A DNA stretch of 64,000 bases from NCBI RefSeq assembly GCF_002356295.1, contig NZ_AP018042.1, forward strand, positions 1,706,361 to 1,770,360, in the 5' to 3' direction. Below the pieces are notes generated by a model that made no database searches, was not told where the DNA came from, and was given only the letters and a program-made list of their open reading frames with translations. The position numbers and the translations under genes are program-made. Positions 37,711-46,050 of the stretch are shown piece after piece. The DNA is from Labilibaculum antarcticum. Lineage in GTDB: Bacteria; Bacteroidota; Bacteroidia; Bacteroidales; Marinifilaceae. The first letter of the stretch is position 1. Every line of letters begins with the position of its first letter.

Positions 37711-38316
37711 TTAACTGGATTCTTCTCTTCGACCAATTTCATCACGAATTAGCGAAGCCCGTTCGTAATCCTCATCACGAACTGCATCATCAAGCATGCC
37801 TTTAAGTTGAGTTAATGAATAATCTGTAAACTGATTTCTTTTTTCGGGCACAGAACTCTCCACTTCTTGCTGACCGGAGCTTAAAGGTTCTTCATGGTCT
37901 CTCTCAAGACTTAGTACAATACCTGCCTTTTCAATGATATCCTCGGTTGTAAAAATAGGACATCTAAAACGTAATGCGATAGCAACAGCATCTGATGTTC
38001 GGGAATCAATCCGAATGCGATCCAGCCCCTTTTCACAGATTAATTCAGAATAAAAAATGCCCTCCTCCAATCGGTAAATATTTACCTCTACAACATTCAC
38101 TGCAAATGCTTCAGCAAAACTCTTAAAAAGATCATGGGTTAATGGTCGCGGAGGTTCCAACTCCTCCAATTGAATTGCAATCGACTGGGCCTCTACACCA
38201 CCTATTATTATAGGAATCCTTCGATCTCCACCCTCTTCAGACAAGACGAGAGCATAAGCTCCTGTTTGTGTCTGACTGTACGACAATCCTAAAACATTAA
38301 GTTTTATCTTCCCCAT
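37711..38316 (-). CDS. Bifunctional nuclease family protein (DUF151 plus UVR motif)
   Basis: This 201-residue protein has an N-terminal bifunctional nuclease domain (DUF151, about 1-135). Its conserved segments are LVLSEEGGDRRIPIIIGG (about 23-40), EAQSIAIQLE and the DSRTSDAVAIALRFRCPIF motif (about 103-121). A linker leads to a C-terminal UVR motif (about 163-198, LKGMLDDAVRDEDYERASLIRDEI), which in UvrB and UvrC mediates protein contact. Homologues in plants and bacteria are reported to have DNase/RNase activity. The bacterial role is poorly defined. This domain pair is common in Bacteroidota. Confidence 0.88.
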   Translation of the reverse strand: MGKIKLNVLGLSYSQTQTGAYALVLSEEGGDRRIPIIIGGVEAQSIAIQLEELEPPRPLTHDLFKSFAEAFAVNVVEVNIYRLEEGIFYSELICEKGLDRIRIDSRTSDAVAIALRFRCPIFTTEDIIEKAGIVLSLERDHEEPLSSGQQEVESSVPEKRNQFTDYSLTQLKGMLDDAVRDEDYERASLIRDEIGRREESS

Positions 38317-38666
38317 AGAAACTTCTCTTTTTTTTCAGCTATTAACTAACAAATATAAGAATTGTTTTTAATAGACAATCAACAATAAACTGAGCCATTC
38401 TCCAAATTGATAATACCCACAAAATTACTTCAGCCTAGAAAACAAAATCTTCAATAAACCACTCGATTTGTTAATTTTAATTCATTTTCAACAATACTAA
38501 TTGTTGTCATTCTGATCTTTCCTATGAAGATACATATTATAGCCAAAGAAATCCAAGCGTAAGGATGGAAACTTTATCACTTCAGTAATTTTCCAATCAA
38601 ATCGAGCAGAACATATTTGAAAATTAAAAAAAAAGATGGGAAATGATTCATTTATAGGAAGAAAAC
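38317..38666. other. Intergenic stretch without recognised features
   Basis: A/T-rich DNA between the divergent nuclease gene and the rplU promoter. I see no convincing small gene, repeat or RNA. Confidence 0.5.
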
Positions 38667-38697
38667 TTTGTTTATAGATTAATCTTTTTTATTTTTG
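38667..38697 (+). promoter_or_regulatory. Promoter of rplU-rpmA
   Basis: A -33 TTTG (38667-38670) and a -7 TATTTTTG (38690-38697) are separated by 19 nt. Both match the Bacteroidota consensus. The predicted transcript start is near 38704. Confidence 0.7.
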
Positions 38698-38704
38698 CAT
38701 TCCG

Positions 38705-38791
38705 AAATAAAATTCTTCGGGGGTTCACCAAGAGGTAAATTTAAAGATTAAAATGGCCCACCCCCTGGAACAAACCGTAAAATTAGAAATA
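38705..38791 (+). ncRNA. Candidate ribosomal-protein leader upstream of rplU
   Basis: The predicted leader of about 88 nt contains GGGGGT (38719-38724), which can pair with ACCCCC (38760-38765). A small internal hairpin pairs ACC (38727-38729) with GGT (38734-38736). A G/C-rich paired element in such A/T-rich DNA right before L21 suggests an autoregulatory leader. I cannot match it to a named family. Confidence 0.35.
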
Positions 38792-39103
38792 ATGTACGTA
38801 ATTGTAGAAATCGCTGGTCAGCAATTCAAAGTTGAAAAAGACCAAAAGATTTTCGTTCACAGACTATCTGCAGAAGAAGGCGGACAAGTTGAATTCCCTA
38901 AAGTACTTTTAGTGGATAACGATGGTGAAATCGTAGTTGGAGCTCCAACAGTTGAAGGAGCTAAGGTAACGGCAAAAGTGTTATCTCACCTAAGAGGTGA
39001 TAAGGTATTGGTATTCAAGAAGAAAAGAAGAAAAGGATACCGAAAACTGAACGGACACCGTCAGGACCTTACACAGATTCAAATTGAAGAAATTGTAGCT
39101 TAA
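38792..39103 (+). CDS. rplU: 50S ribosomal protein L21
   Basis: L21 binds 23S rRNA in the large subunit. The product has 103 residues, standard for L21, with [18 protein letters not shown] at the start, [15 protein letters not shown] (about 63-77) and the basic signature [20 protein letters not shown] (about 83-102). The start is placed at ATG 38792; an in-frame ATG at 38753 would add 13 residues not found in L21 and lies inside the structured leader. It is followed by rpmA after 19 nt, the universal L21-L27 pair. Confidence 0.95.
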   Translation: MYVIVEIAGQQFKVEKDQKIFVHRLSAEEGGQVEFPKVLLVDNDGEIVVGAPTVEGAKVTAKVLSHLRGDKVLVFKKKRRKGYRKLNGHRQDLTQIQIEEIVA

Positions 39104-39122
39104 TCCTTAAAAATATAATAAA

Positions 39123-39386
39123 ATGGCACATAAAAAAGGAGCCGGTAGTTCTAGAAACGGTAGAGAGTCAGAAAGTAAGCGATTAGGAGTTAAGATTTAC
39201 GGTGGGCAATTTGCTAAAGCTGGAAGTATCCTTATTCGTCAAAGAGGTACAAGACATAATCCTGGAGAAAATGTAGGTATGGGTAAAGATCATACTCTTT
39301 TTGCACTTATTCCTGGAACTGTAGTTTTCAAAAAGAAAAGAGATGATAGATCTTATGTTTCTATTGCACCTTTAGTAGCTGAATAA
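39123..39386 (+). CDS. rpmA: 50S ribosomal protein L27
   Basis: L27 lies at the peptidyl-transferase centre, where its N-terminal tail contacts tRNA. The product has 87 residues and begins [20 protein letters not shown], the standard L27 start without the cleaved N-terminal extension known from Firmicutes. [20 protein letters not shown] and [12 protein letters not shown] follow. It is co-transcribed with rplU, and a strong terminator follows after 23 nt. Confidence 0.97.
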   Translation: MAHKKGAGSSRNGRESESKRLGVKIYGGQFAKAGSILIRQRGTRHNPGENVGMGKDHTLFALIPGTVVFKKKRDDRSYVSIAPLVAE

Positions 39387-39409
39387 ATTATTTAGCCTTA
39401 AAATATTAC

Positions 39410-39450
39410 AATCTCCTGCTTTATTTCGTATAAAGACAGGAGATTTTTTT
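39410..39450 (+). terminator. Terminator of rplU-rpmA
   Basis: AATCTCCTG (39410-39418) pairs with CAGGAGATT (39437-39445). The stem extends inward through CTTTAT (39419-39424) and ATAAAG (39430-39435) with one bulged A. Seven T follow the GA. The T tract runs straight into the next -7 box. Confidence 0.9.
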
Positions 39451-39457
39451 ATTTTTG
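39450..39457 (+). promoter_or_regulatory. -7 box of serS, touching the preceding terminator
   Basis: TATTTTTG at 39450-39457 fits TAnnTTTG. Its first base is the last T of the rpmA terminator tract. It lies 46 nt before the serS ATG. Confidence 0.55.
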
Positions 39458-39503
39458 TAGCCGGAAAGTTTTAGACAGATATAATTATTTATAAAAGATA
39501 CGG

Positions 39504-40778
39504 ATGCTAAGCCTCAAATACATACAGGAAAACAAGGATGAAGCCATTAAGGCCTTAAAAATAAAGAATTTCGATGCAACAGAAATCATCGGAAACATTA
39601 TTGTTCTTGACGAAAAAAGAAAAGCAAGCCAAGTAAAATTAGATGCTAATTTGGCTGAGATGAACGGTTTATCGAAAGAAATCGGAATGCTTTTTAAAAG
39701 TGGGAAAGCTGATGAGGCAAATGCTGCTAAAGAAAAAACAGGCGAACTGAAAGATTCTATTGCCGAATTAACTGCAATTCAAAACAGTACAGTTCAGCAA
39801 TTAACCGAATTACTACTTCAAATTCCGAACATTCCACACCCATCTGTTCCTGCAGGTAAAGGTGAAGAAGAAAACGTTATTGAAAAAACTTGTGGAACTA
39901 TTCCAAAGCTTCACGACCAAGCAATTCCACACTGGGAATTAGCAAAAAAATATAATATTATAGATTTTGAGTTAGGCAATAAAATTACTGGAGCTGGTTT
40001 TCCTTTGTACAGAGGGAAAGGTGCAATTCTCCAGAGAGCTTTAATCAATTTCTTTTTGGATGAAAACCGCAAAGCTGGATACGAAGAAGTTATTCCGCCT
40101 TTGGTTGTTAATGAAGCTTCGGCATACGGAACAGGACAATTGCCTGACAAAGAAGGTCAGATGTATCATGTAACTGAAGATAATCTGTATTTAATTCCTA
40201 CCGCTGAAGTTCCGGTAACGAACATTTACCGCGATGTTATTTTGAAAGAAGAAGATTTCCCTGTAAAAAATACTGCTTACTCTGCTTGTTTCAGAAGAGA
40301 AGCCGGATCATACGGAAAAGATGTGCGTGGATTGAATCGTTTACATCAATTCGATAAAGTTGAAATTGTTCAGCTACAACATCCTGAGAAATCATACGAG
40401 GCTCTTGAAGGAATGGTAGCTCATGTAGAAGGTCTTATTAAGAAATTGGAACTTCCTTACCGCTTGCTTCGCTTATGTGGTGGTGACACTAGTTTTACTG
40501 CGGCACTTACCTTCGATTTCGAAGTATTTTCTGCAGCTCAAGACAAATGGCTGGAAGTAAGTTCGGTTTCTAATTTTGAGGCCTACCAATCGAATCGTTT
40601 AAAATTAAGATACAAAGGTAAGGACATGAAAAAACCTGAATTAGCGCATACTTTGAATGGAAGTGCATTGGCATTGCCTAGAATTGTTGCTGCTTTATTG
40701 GAAAACAATCAGACTCCTGAAGGAATTAGAATTCCGAAAGCTTTAGTTCCTTACACAGGCTTCGAGCTAATCGACTAA
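39504..40778 (+). CDS. serS: Serine--tRNA ligase
   Basis: SerRS charges tRNA-Ser (and tRNA-Sec where present). The 424-residue protein has the N-terminal coiled-coil tRNA-binding arm (about 30-105) and a class II catalytic core. The core shows LIPTAEVPVTNIYRD (about 231-245), motif 2 SACFRREAGSYGKDVRGL (about 259-276) with LNRLHQFDKVEIVQ, and motif 3 LNGSALALPRIVAALLENNQ (about 391-410). The length matches the bacterial enzyme. It is monocistronic, flanked by terminators on both sides. Confidence 0.97.
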   Translation: MLSLKYIQENKDEAIKALKIKNFDATEIIGNIIVLDEKRKASQVKLDANLAEMNGLSKEIGMLFKSGKADEANAAKEKTGELKDSIAELTAIQNSTVQQLTELLLQIPNIPHPSVPAGKGEEENVIEKTCGTIPKLHDQAIPHWELAKKYNIIDFELGNKITGAGFPLYRGKGAILQRALINFFLDENRKAGYEEVIPPLVVNEASAYGTGQLPDKEGQMYHVTEDNLYLIPTAEVPVTNIYRDVILKEEDFPVKNTAYSACFRREAGSYGKDVRGLNRLHQFDKVEIVQLQHPEKSYEALEGMVAHVEGLIKKLELPYRLLRLCGGDTSFTAALTFDFEVFSAAQDKWLEVSSVSNFEAYQSNRLKLRYKGKDMKKPELAHTLNGSALALPRIVAALLENNQTPEGIRIPKALVPYTGFELID

Positions 40779-40801
40779 AAGATATTTACTTAATATTGAT
40801 G

Positions 40802-40830
40802 GCCTGGTTCTAAACAACCGGGCTTTTTTT
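40802..40830 (+). terminator. Terminator after serS
   Basis: GCCTGGTT (40802-40809) pairs with AACCGGGC (40816-40823) with one G-U pair, then seven T. The next -7 box begins two bases later. Confidence 0.85.
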
Positions 40831-40831
40831 A

Positions 40832-40839
40832 TATTTTTG
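40832..40839 (+). promoter_or_regulatory. -7 box of the TPR gene, adjacent to the serS terminator
   Basis: TATTTTTG fits TAnnTTTG and lies 30 nt before the TTG start of the next gene. Confidence 0.5.
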
Positions 40840-40868
40840 AGTGGAGTCTCATTTTTAAACTGCCTATT

Positions 40869-42686
40869 TTGAAAAAAATTATCGTAAGCATACTTATTCT
40901 GATATCCTTCTTAGGGTCTGAATATGCCTATTCCCAACAAAGTATCCAAACTGACAGTCAGTTGGCTTTTAACTACTTTCGTGATAAAGAATATAGACCA
41001 GCATCTTCACTATTCTATAATCTACATAAGATTACGCGCTCAAGAACCTACTTCAACTACTATATTGACTGTTTAATTCAGCTGGAAAATTTTCAGGAAG
41101 CAGAAAAAGCGATTAAAAAGGAAATAAAGAAAAATCCTGACGACAGAAGTTTTTTGATTGATCTGGGATATGTTTACAAAACCGCAGGAGAAAGTGAAAA
41201 AAGTTTGGACGAGTACAATAACGTCTTAGATCAACTAATTCCTGTTAAAAGTGAAATTACCAACATCGCAAATGCTTTCATGAGCAAACGAGAATATGAT
41301 TTTGCGATTAAAACTTACGAAAAGGGTCGAGTACTGATTAATCAAGAGCATCTCTTCCACCTGGAAATGGCAAATATTTTTCTATCACAGAGAGATTTTG
41401 AAAAGATGGTATCGGAATATTTATTAGCACTCACCATTGATCCAACACAATTAAAATTGGTGCAAAATCATTTGCAGTCTGCTCTCTTTCAAGATATCAA
41501 TTCAAGTTTAGATCCCATTCTAAAGAATCAATTATTACATAAAATACAAACAGAAACCGAAAATTTACAATTCAAGGAATTGTTGCAATGGTATTTTATG
41601 CAGAAAAAGCAATTCAACGCAGCATTCACTCAGGCAAGATCAATAGATTTAATTGGCAAAGAGGATGGATTTCGATTGCTCTCATTGGCTATTGCATCAA
41701 GTACTAATGATGATTTCGAAACAGCTCTTAAATGCTATCAACTAGTTATAAATAAAGGATCGGCATCGCCTAATTATATAAATGCCCGTATGGGAGACTT
41801 GGAAACTCAATATTTGATGCTCCAAAAACATAAGCCGGCCTCCAAATTGGAATGGATAGAACTTTCAGAACAATATCAAAAATTCTTTGCTGAAGAGAAT
41901 AACCCAGTTGTAACCAGCAATGCGATAATTCAATACGCTCACATCAATTCTTTTGAATTGAATAATTCAGCAAAATCAATTGAGCTTTTAGAAAAAGCAT
42001 TAGGAAGCTCGGGAATAAATCCACAAAACAAGTCGAAACTAAAACTTGAGCTAGCAGATATAAAGCTATTTGCAGACGAAAAATGGGATGCAATTTTATT
42101 GTATTCACAAATAGAAAAATCAGAAAAAAACAATTCTATCGGCTTCGAAGCCAAATTTAGGAAAGCCAAAGTATCCTACTTTATGGGCGAATTAAAATGG
42201 GCAAAAGCTCAACTTGATGCGCTAAAAGGCAGCACATCAAAATTAATTGCTAACGATGCAATTTATCTGTCTCAATTAATAAGTGACAATTCTACCCTAG
42301 ACACAAGTTACACGGCAATGAGAACTTTTGCTGAAGCAGAATTTCTAGTGTATCAAAGAAAGGATTCGTTAGCGATTCTTAAATTGGATGAATTGCTTAA
42401 AAACCATCCAGGACATTCACTTACAGATGAAGTTTATTTCTTGAAATTTAAAATTTACAGTGAGGCGAATAAAACCGAGCAGGCAATTCTTTCATTGTCC
42501 AAAATTATTGAAGAACATCCTTACGAAATATTGGCTGCAAAGGCTTTATTCACACAAGGTGAATTATTCGAAAAAGGAAACAAGGCCGAACAGGCGATGG
42601 AGAATTACAAAATTCTGGTGACTGAATATCCCGATAGCATTTACTCTATTGAAGCCCGTAAAAAACTAAGTGAGCTAAGAAAGTAA
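40869..42686 (+). CDS. Secreted tetratricopeptide-repeat protein
   Basis: This 605-residue protein has a signal peptide (about 1-23, hydrophobic IIVSILILISFLGS and cleavage near AYSQQ) and several tetratricopeptide-like helical repeats. Repeats are seen near 25-150 (PASSLFYNLHKITR; EKSLDEYNNVLDQL), in the middle (ETALKCYQLVINKG) and strongly at the C-terminus (about 500-600, AKALFTQGELFEKGNKAEQAMENYK, here in two 13-residue blocks). It is probably a periplasmic scaffold; TPR proteins of this size are common in Bacteroidota, and the partner is unknown. The start is TTG at 40869, which alone gives a proper MKK-type signal peptide. DUF4286 follows after 37 nt. Confidence 0.8.
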   Translation: MKKIIVSILILISFLGSEYAYSQQSIQTDSQLAFNYFRDKEYRPASSLFYNLHKITRSRTYFNYYIDCLIQLENFQEAEKAIKKEIKKNPDDRSFLIDLGYVYKTAGESEKSLDEYNNVLDQLIPVKSEITNIANAFMSKREYDFAIKTYEKGRVLINQEHLFHLEMANIFLSQRDFEKMVSEYLLALTIDPTQLKLVQNHLQSALFQDINSSLDPILKNQLLHKIQTETENLQFKELLQWYFMQKKQFNAAFTQARSIDLIGKEDGFRLLSLAIASSTNDDFETALKCYQLVINKGSASPNYINARMGDLETQYLMLQKHKPASKLEWIELSEQYQKFFAEENNPVVTSNAIIQYAHINSFELNNSAKSIELLEKALGSSGINPQNKSKLKLELADIKLFADEKWDAILLYSQIEKSEKNNSIGFEAKFRKAKVSYFMGELKWAKAQLDALKGSTSKLIANDAIYLSQLISDNSTLDTSYTAMRTFAEAEFLVYQRKDSLAILKLDELLKNHPGHSLTDEVYFLKFKIYSEANKTEQAILSLSKIIEEHPYEILAAKALFTQGELFEKGNKAEQAMENYKILVTEYPDSIYSIEARKKLSELRK

Positions 42687-42723
42687 AATTTAAATACCTT
42701 TTCTAAAACTAAAGAAACAAGCA

Positions 42724-43026
42724 ATGATTATTTACAATACCAGCTATTTGATCGAAAATTCGATGGAGAAAGATTTTTGTGAATGGATGAAAGCAAAATT
42801 TATTCCTTTACTAAAAGAAACCGGAACTTTCTCGTCCAGTTATTTTTGCAAAGTAATGGTTGCAACCGAAGATGATGGATTGACGTATTCCCTTCAGCTT
42901 CTGTTTAAAAACAAAGATCTGTTCACAAAATACCTCTGCAGTTTCGAGCCAAGAACAAAGGCTGTTTTTCAAGCAAAATACAAAACTGACGTAATGACTT
43001 TTTCAACCTTATTAGAAGAAGCTTAA
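42724..43026 (+). CDS. DUF4286 family protein
   Basis: This small cytosolic protein of 100 residues matches the DUF4286 pattern as I know it: MIIYNTSYLIENSMEKDFCE at the start (about 1-20), WMKAKFIPLLKETGTF, an internal SLQLLFKNKDLFTKYL and the tail AVFQAKYKTDVMTFSTLLEE. The fold is predicted to be ferredoxin-like (dimeric alpha/beta barrel). Its function is unknown. It lies 10 nt before an EamA transporter gene and ruvC, an arrangement that probably forms one transcript with the TPR gene. Confidence 0.82.
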   Translation: MIIYNTSYLIENSMEKDFCEWMKAKFIPLLKETGTFSSSYFCKVMVATEDDGLTYSLQLLFKNKDLFTKYLCSFEPRTKAVFQAKYKTDVMTFSTLLEEA

Positions 43027-43036
43027 CTCATAAAAA

Positions 43037-43930
43037 TTGAATACTCAAAAGAAAGCATACATTTTCGCCCTATCCGCAATTCTTTGCTGGTCGACAGTGG
43101 CTACTGCATTTAAGATTGCATTAAATGGGATGAATTTTCTTCACCTTCTGCTGATCTCATCAGGAGTTGCAATGCTTTTTTTGGGAAGTTTGCTTTTGTT
43201 TACTTCTCAACTACAAAAGGCTTTTACCGGGAATAAAATGGATTATATCCGATCAGCAGGATTGGGATTTTTAAATCCATTTCTTTATTATTTAGTGCTT
43301 TTAAAAGCCTATTCGATACTACCGGCACAATTTGCATTGAGTTTGAACTATATCTGGCCAATAACTTTGGTTCTACTCTCTATTCCACTGTTAAAACAAA
43401 AGATTGGATGGAAGAGTCTCTTGTGCATATTGGTTAGTTTTTCGGGTGTACTGATTATCGCAAACAAAGGTTCCTTTACATCTATTGAAACTCCAAATAC
43501 ATATGGTGTTGTATTAGCTCTGTCCAGCTCGTTGTTCTGGGCTCTTTTTTGGCTATTCAATGTTCGCGATGCCAGGGAAGAAAAGCAAAAGCTATTTCTT
43601 AACTTTGTATTCGGGTTTTTATATATTCTGATATCCATATTGCTGTTTTCAGACTTTAGAATGCCTGATAACAAAAGTATATTGGCTGCAATATATATTG
43701 GAATCGTAGAATGTGGAATTGCCTATGTTTTCTGGTTAAAAGCATTAAAAATTACAAGTTCGACGGATAAAATAAGTAATCTGGTTTTTTTGAGCCCCTT
43801 TATTTCCCTGCTATTCGTACATCTTATAATCGGAGAATCTATCTATCTTAGTACTCTTGCAGGTCTGGTTCTTATTATTTTAGGAATCGTATTGCAAAAA
43901 TTTATTAAAAAATCCAATTCAATTGAGTAA
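43037..43930 (+). CDS. DMT-superfamily (EamA) transporter
   Basis: This 297-residue inner-membrane protein has ten predicted helices in two EamA repeats. The first repeat has ALSAILCWSTVATAFKIAL (about 11-29) and YSILPAQFALSLNYIWPITL (about 95-114). The second has ALSSSLFWALFWLFNVRD (about 156-173) and ITSSTDKISNLVFLSPFISL (about 235-254). It is a different subtype from the transporter at 3376. The substrate is unknown. The start is TTG at 43037, directly before helix 1. The 3' end overlaps ruvC by 8 bp, indicating coupled translation. Confidence 0.87.
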   Translation: MNTQKKAYIFALSAILCWSTVATAFKIALNGMNFLHLLLISSGVAMLFLGSLLLFTSQLQKAFTGNKMDYIRSAGLGFLNPFLYYLVLLKAYSILPAQFALSLNYIWPITLVLLSIPLLKQKIGWKSLLCILVSFSGVLIIANKGSFTSIETPNTYGVVLALSSSLFWALFWLFNVRDAREEKQKLFLNFVFGFLYILISILLFSDFRMPDNKSILAAIYIGIVECGIAYVFWLKALKITSSTDKISNLVFLSPFISLLFVHLIIGESIYLSTLAGLVLIILGIVLQKFIKKSNSIE

Positions 43931-44474
43931 CGACAGAATAATTATGGGAATCGATCCTGGCACCAACTTAATGGGCTACGGACTAATCAGAATTGTAGAC
44001 AAAAAACCACAAATCTTGGTTTCGGGTGTCTTAGATCTCAAAAAAATTACGGATCCCTACATTAAACTCCAGAAAATTTTTCAACGTACTCTGCAGGTAA
44101 TCGATGAATACAAACCTGATGAACTAGCCATTGAATCGCAGTTTTTCGGCAAAAATGTTCAGTCGATGCTGAAATTAGGACGAGCGCAAGGCGTAGCAAT
44201 ATCAGCCGCTTTGCATCGAAACATTCCTATTTTTGAATATGCACCTAAAAAAATTAAACTTGCGATTTCCGGCACTGGATTAGCCTCGAAAGAACAATTG
44301 GCAACCATTCTTCAGCGTTTCTTTAATCTGAAAGAATTTCCTCAAAATATGGATGAGACGGATGCAATTGCAATTGCGATGTGTCATTTTTTTCAAGGAA
44401 ATGCAATTGCCACCAAAAGCAAACCAAAATCATGGGCTGATTTTGTAAAAAAGAATCCAGACCGAGTTAAGTAA
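43923..44474 (+). CDS. ruvC: Holliday junction endonuclease RuvC
   Basis: RuvC resolves Holliday junctions by paired nicking in concert with RuvAB. The 183-residue protein has the RNase H-like acidic residues: Asp in MGIDPGTNLMGYG (about 8-20), Glu in LAIESQFFG (about 69) and Asp residues in NMDETDAIAIAMCHF (about 141-155). The start is taken as TTG at 43923, giving MSNDRIIMGIDPG, the normal spacing before the first catalytic Asp. An ATG at 43944 would leave too little before the first strand. It overlaps the transporter gene by 8 bp. Confidence 0.93.
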   Translation: MSNDRIIMGIDPGTNLMGYGLIRIVDKKPQILVSGVLDLKKITDPYIKLQKIFQRTLQVIDEYKPDELAIESQFFGKNVQSMLKLGRAQGVAISAALHRNIPIFEYAPKKIKLAISGTGLASKEQLATILQRFFNLKEFPQNMDETDAIAIAMCHFFQGNAIATKSKPKSWADFVKKNPDRVK

Positions 44475-44515
44475 AACCGATTAGCCTCTAAAATGGCATA
44501 AGATTTCTCAATAAA

Positions 44516-44541
44516 AAAAGCCACTTATTTAAGTGGCTTTC
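44516..44541. terminator. Bidirectional terminator between ruvC and hit
   Basis: AAAGCCACTT (44517-44526... arm) pairs with AAGTGGCTTT (44531-44540) around a 4-nt loop. A long A run on the left and T-rich sequence on the right suit both convergent genes. Confidence 0.85.
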
Positions 44542-44564
44542 ATATCTTTTGGAATAAAAATATT

Positions 44565-44960
44565 CTATTTAAAATTTCCTCTAATATTAGTTGCTATTTC
44601 GGCCAATTGCTCAGTCGTTACCTCTACTTTTGGATTCGCAAAATTTAAATCGCCAATATTATTCAATGGCACCAAATGAATGTGAGTATGAGGAACCTCT
44701 ATGCCAATGACAGCAATACCAATTCGCTTGCACACAATTGTCTTCTCGATGGCCTTAGCCACACGCTTAGCGAAAAGATGTAATCCACTTAAAACATCAT
44801 CGTCCAAATCAAAAATATAATCGACCTCCTGCTTTGGAATCACTAAAGTATGACCTAATGCCAAAGGACTTATATCCAAAAAGGCAAAATAATTATCATC
44901 TTCAGCTATTTTGTGGCAAGGAATTTCGCTATTTATTATTTTTGTGAAAATTGAAGCCAT
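44565..44960 (-). CDS. HIT-family nucleotide-binding hydrolase
   Basis: This small histidine-triad protein has 131 residues. The signature HxHxHxx is in VPHTHIHLVPL (about 94-104). The N-terminal IFTKIINSEIPCHKIAEDDN (about 4-23) and FLDISPLALGHTLVIPKQEV (about 27-46) are the usual landmarks. HIT proteins of the Hint/PKCI type hydrolyse AMP-linked phosphoramidates; the physiological substrate here is unknown. It lies 33 nt downstream of greA on the minus strand, a pairing frequent in Bacteroidota, so the two are likely co-transcribed. Confidence 0.92.
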   Translation of the reverse strand: MASIFTKIINSEIPCHKIAEDDNYFAFLDISPLALGHTLVIPKQEVDYIFDLDDDVLSGLHLFAKRVAKAIEKTIVCKRIGIAVIGIEVPHTHIHLVPLNNIGDLNFANPKVEVTTEQLAEIATNIRGNFK

Positions 44961-44993
44961 TTATTCATGTTTTCTAATTTTATACTCCTGAAA

Positions 44994-45467
44994 TTACAAT
45001 GAAATATCAACAATTTCGAATGGAATTAACCCATTAGGAACCTGAATTTCAACAACATCACCAACAAGCTTACCCATTAAGCCTTTAGCTATTGGAGTGT
45101 TAATTGATAATTTTCCTTGCTTAAAATCAGCTTCAGTTTCCGATACCAAAGTATAAGTCATTACAGCACCATTCTTTTGATTCTTAATGGTAACCTTATT
45201 CATCATCTGCACTTTAGAGGTATCAATTTTAGTCTCATCAATTATTCGACTATTAGCAAGAATCCCTCGTAATCGTGAAATTTTAGCCTCCAATAAACCT
45301 TGTGCTTCTTTGGCAGCATCGTATTCAGCATTTTCCGACAAATCACCTTTGTCGATTGCTTCACCGATTTGTCTGGAAATACTTGGACGTTCAATCCGTT
45401 CCAGTTGTTCGACTTCTGCTCTTAATTTTTTTAGTCCTTCGGCTGTAACATACGCATAACCAGACAT
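44994..45467 (-). CDS. greA: Transcription elongation factor GreA
   Basis: GreA enters the secondary channel of RNA polymerase and stimulates cleavage of backtracked RNA. The 157-residue protein has an N-terminal coiled coil (about 8-75). The acidic tip motif is in AIDKGDLSENAEYDAAKE (about 37-54), which carries the DxxxNxEY residues needed for cleavage. The FKBP-like C-terminal domain ends in GLIPFEIVDISL. The start is placed at ATG 45467; an upstream in-frame ATG at 45593 would add 42 non-homologous residues. A strong Shine-Dalgarno sequence (AGGAGGG), rare in this phylum, lies 3 nt before this ATG and supports it. Confidence 0.95.
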   Translation of the reverse strand: MSGYAYVTAEGLKKLRAEVEQLERIERPSISRQIGEAIDKGDLSENAEYDAAKEAQGLLEAKISRLRGILANSRIIDETKIDTSKVQMMNKVTIKNQKNGAVMTYTLVSETEADFKQGKLSINTPIAKGLMGKLVGDVVEIQVPNGLIPFEIVDISL

Positions 45468-45537
45468 AATCCCTCCTATTTTAATTCTTATAATTTCTAA
45501 TCTATTTGATCGAGAACGATCTAAAAAACAAAAAGAA

Positions 45538-45573
45538 TTTCGATAATTCGAAACTCTTCCGGATGTAAAGATA
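45538..45573 (-). promoter_or_regulatory. greA leader hairpin and -7 box
   Basis: On the minus strand TATCTTTA (45566-45573) resembles the -7 box. Downstream in the leader, TTTCGA (45538-45543) and TCGAAA (45548-45553) form a short hairpin. A second small hairpin, GATCG/CGATC, lies near 45509-45522. Confidence 0.35.
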
Positions 45574-45593
45574 CAAATTTCATGTAAAAACAC

Positions 45594-46050
45594 CCTTTCC
45601 TGCTCAGATTAACAGGAACTAATAAAAGTAGGCTTTTTTTGCGTTAATTGCACTTCCTGTCCAAAATTACTTGCAAATAATTGCCTGTCGCAAATCATTT
45701 TCTTCTAAACTCTTCCTTTTCCGCCTCAATCAGTTCATCATCTCTTAATTATTGACTAAAGTCCGAAAACACAATATCCTTTTTCTTTGAGTGAGCCTCG
45801 GCTTTTAATTTTTATAATTTTACGCCCTCTATAATTGATTCCTATCACTCCGGACTTAGATCTTCAATAAGTTAACGTGAGATTTAGATATTTCATTGCC
45901 CAACAAGGTGTCAAAAAGTGATTCGAATGCATTTGGAGGTTTAGATATTGGTTAAAAAAACACTCCTGAAATTGATTTAAAAGCTTAATTTTGTTTCGTT
46001 TTACACCAAATACATGCAACAATTACATTATTTAAAGCGTTAAATAAACT
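45594..46050. other. Long intergenic region, little content recognised
   Basis: This A/T-rich region lies between divergent greA and a lipoprotein gene. TAATTTTG (45986-45993) fits the -7 consensus and may drive the lipoprotein gene. I see no small gene or RNA. Confidence 0.4.

Noticed and set aside
38753-38791. N-terminal extension of ribosomal protein L21
   Set aside because: L21 starts with MYVIVE; the 13 extra codons lie in the G/C-rich leader structure.
45468-45593. N-terminal extension of GreA by 42 residues
   Set aside because: The extension has no similarity to GreA and a strong ribosome site directly precedes the internal ATG at 45467.
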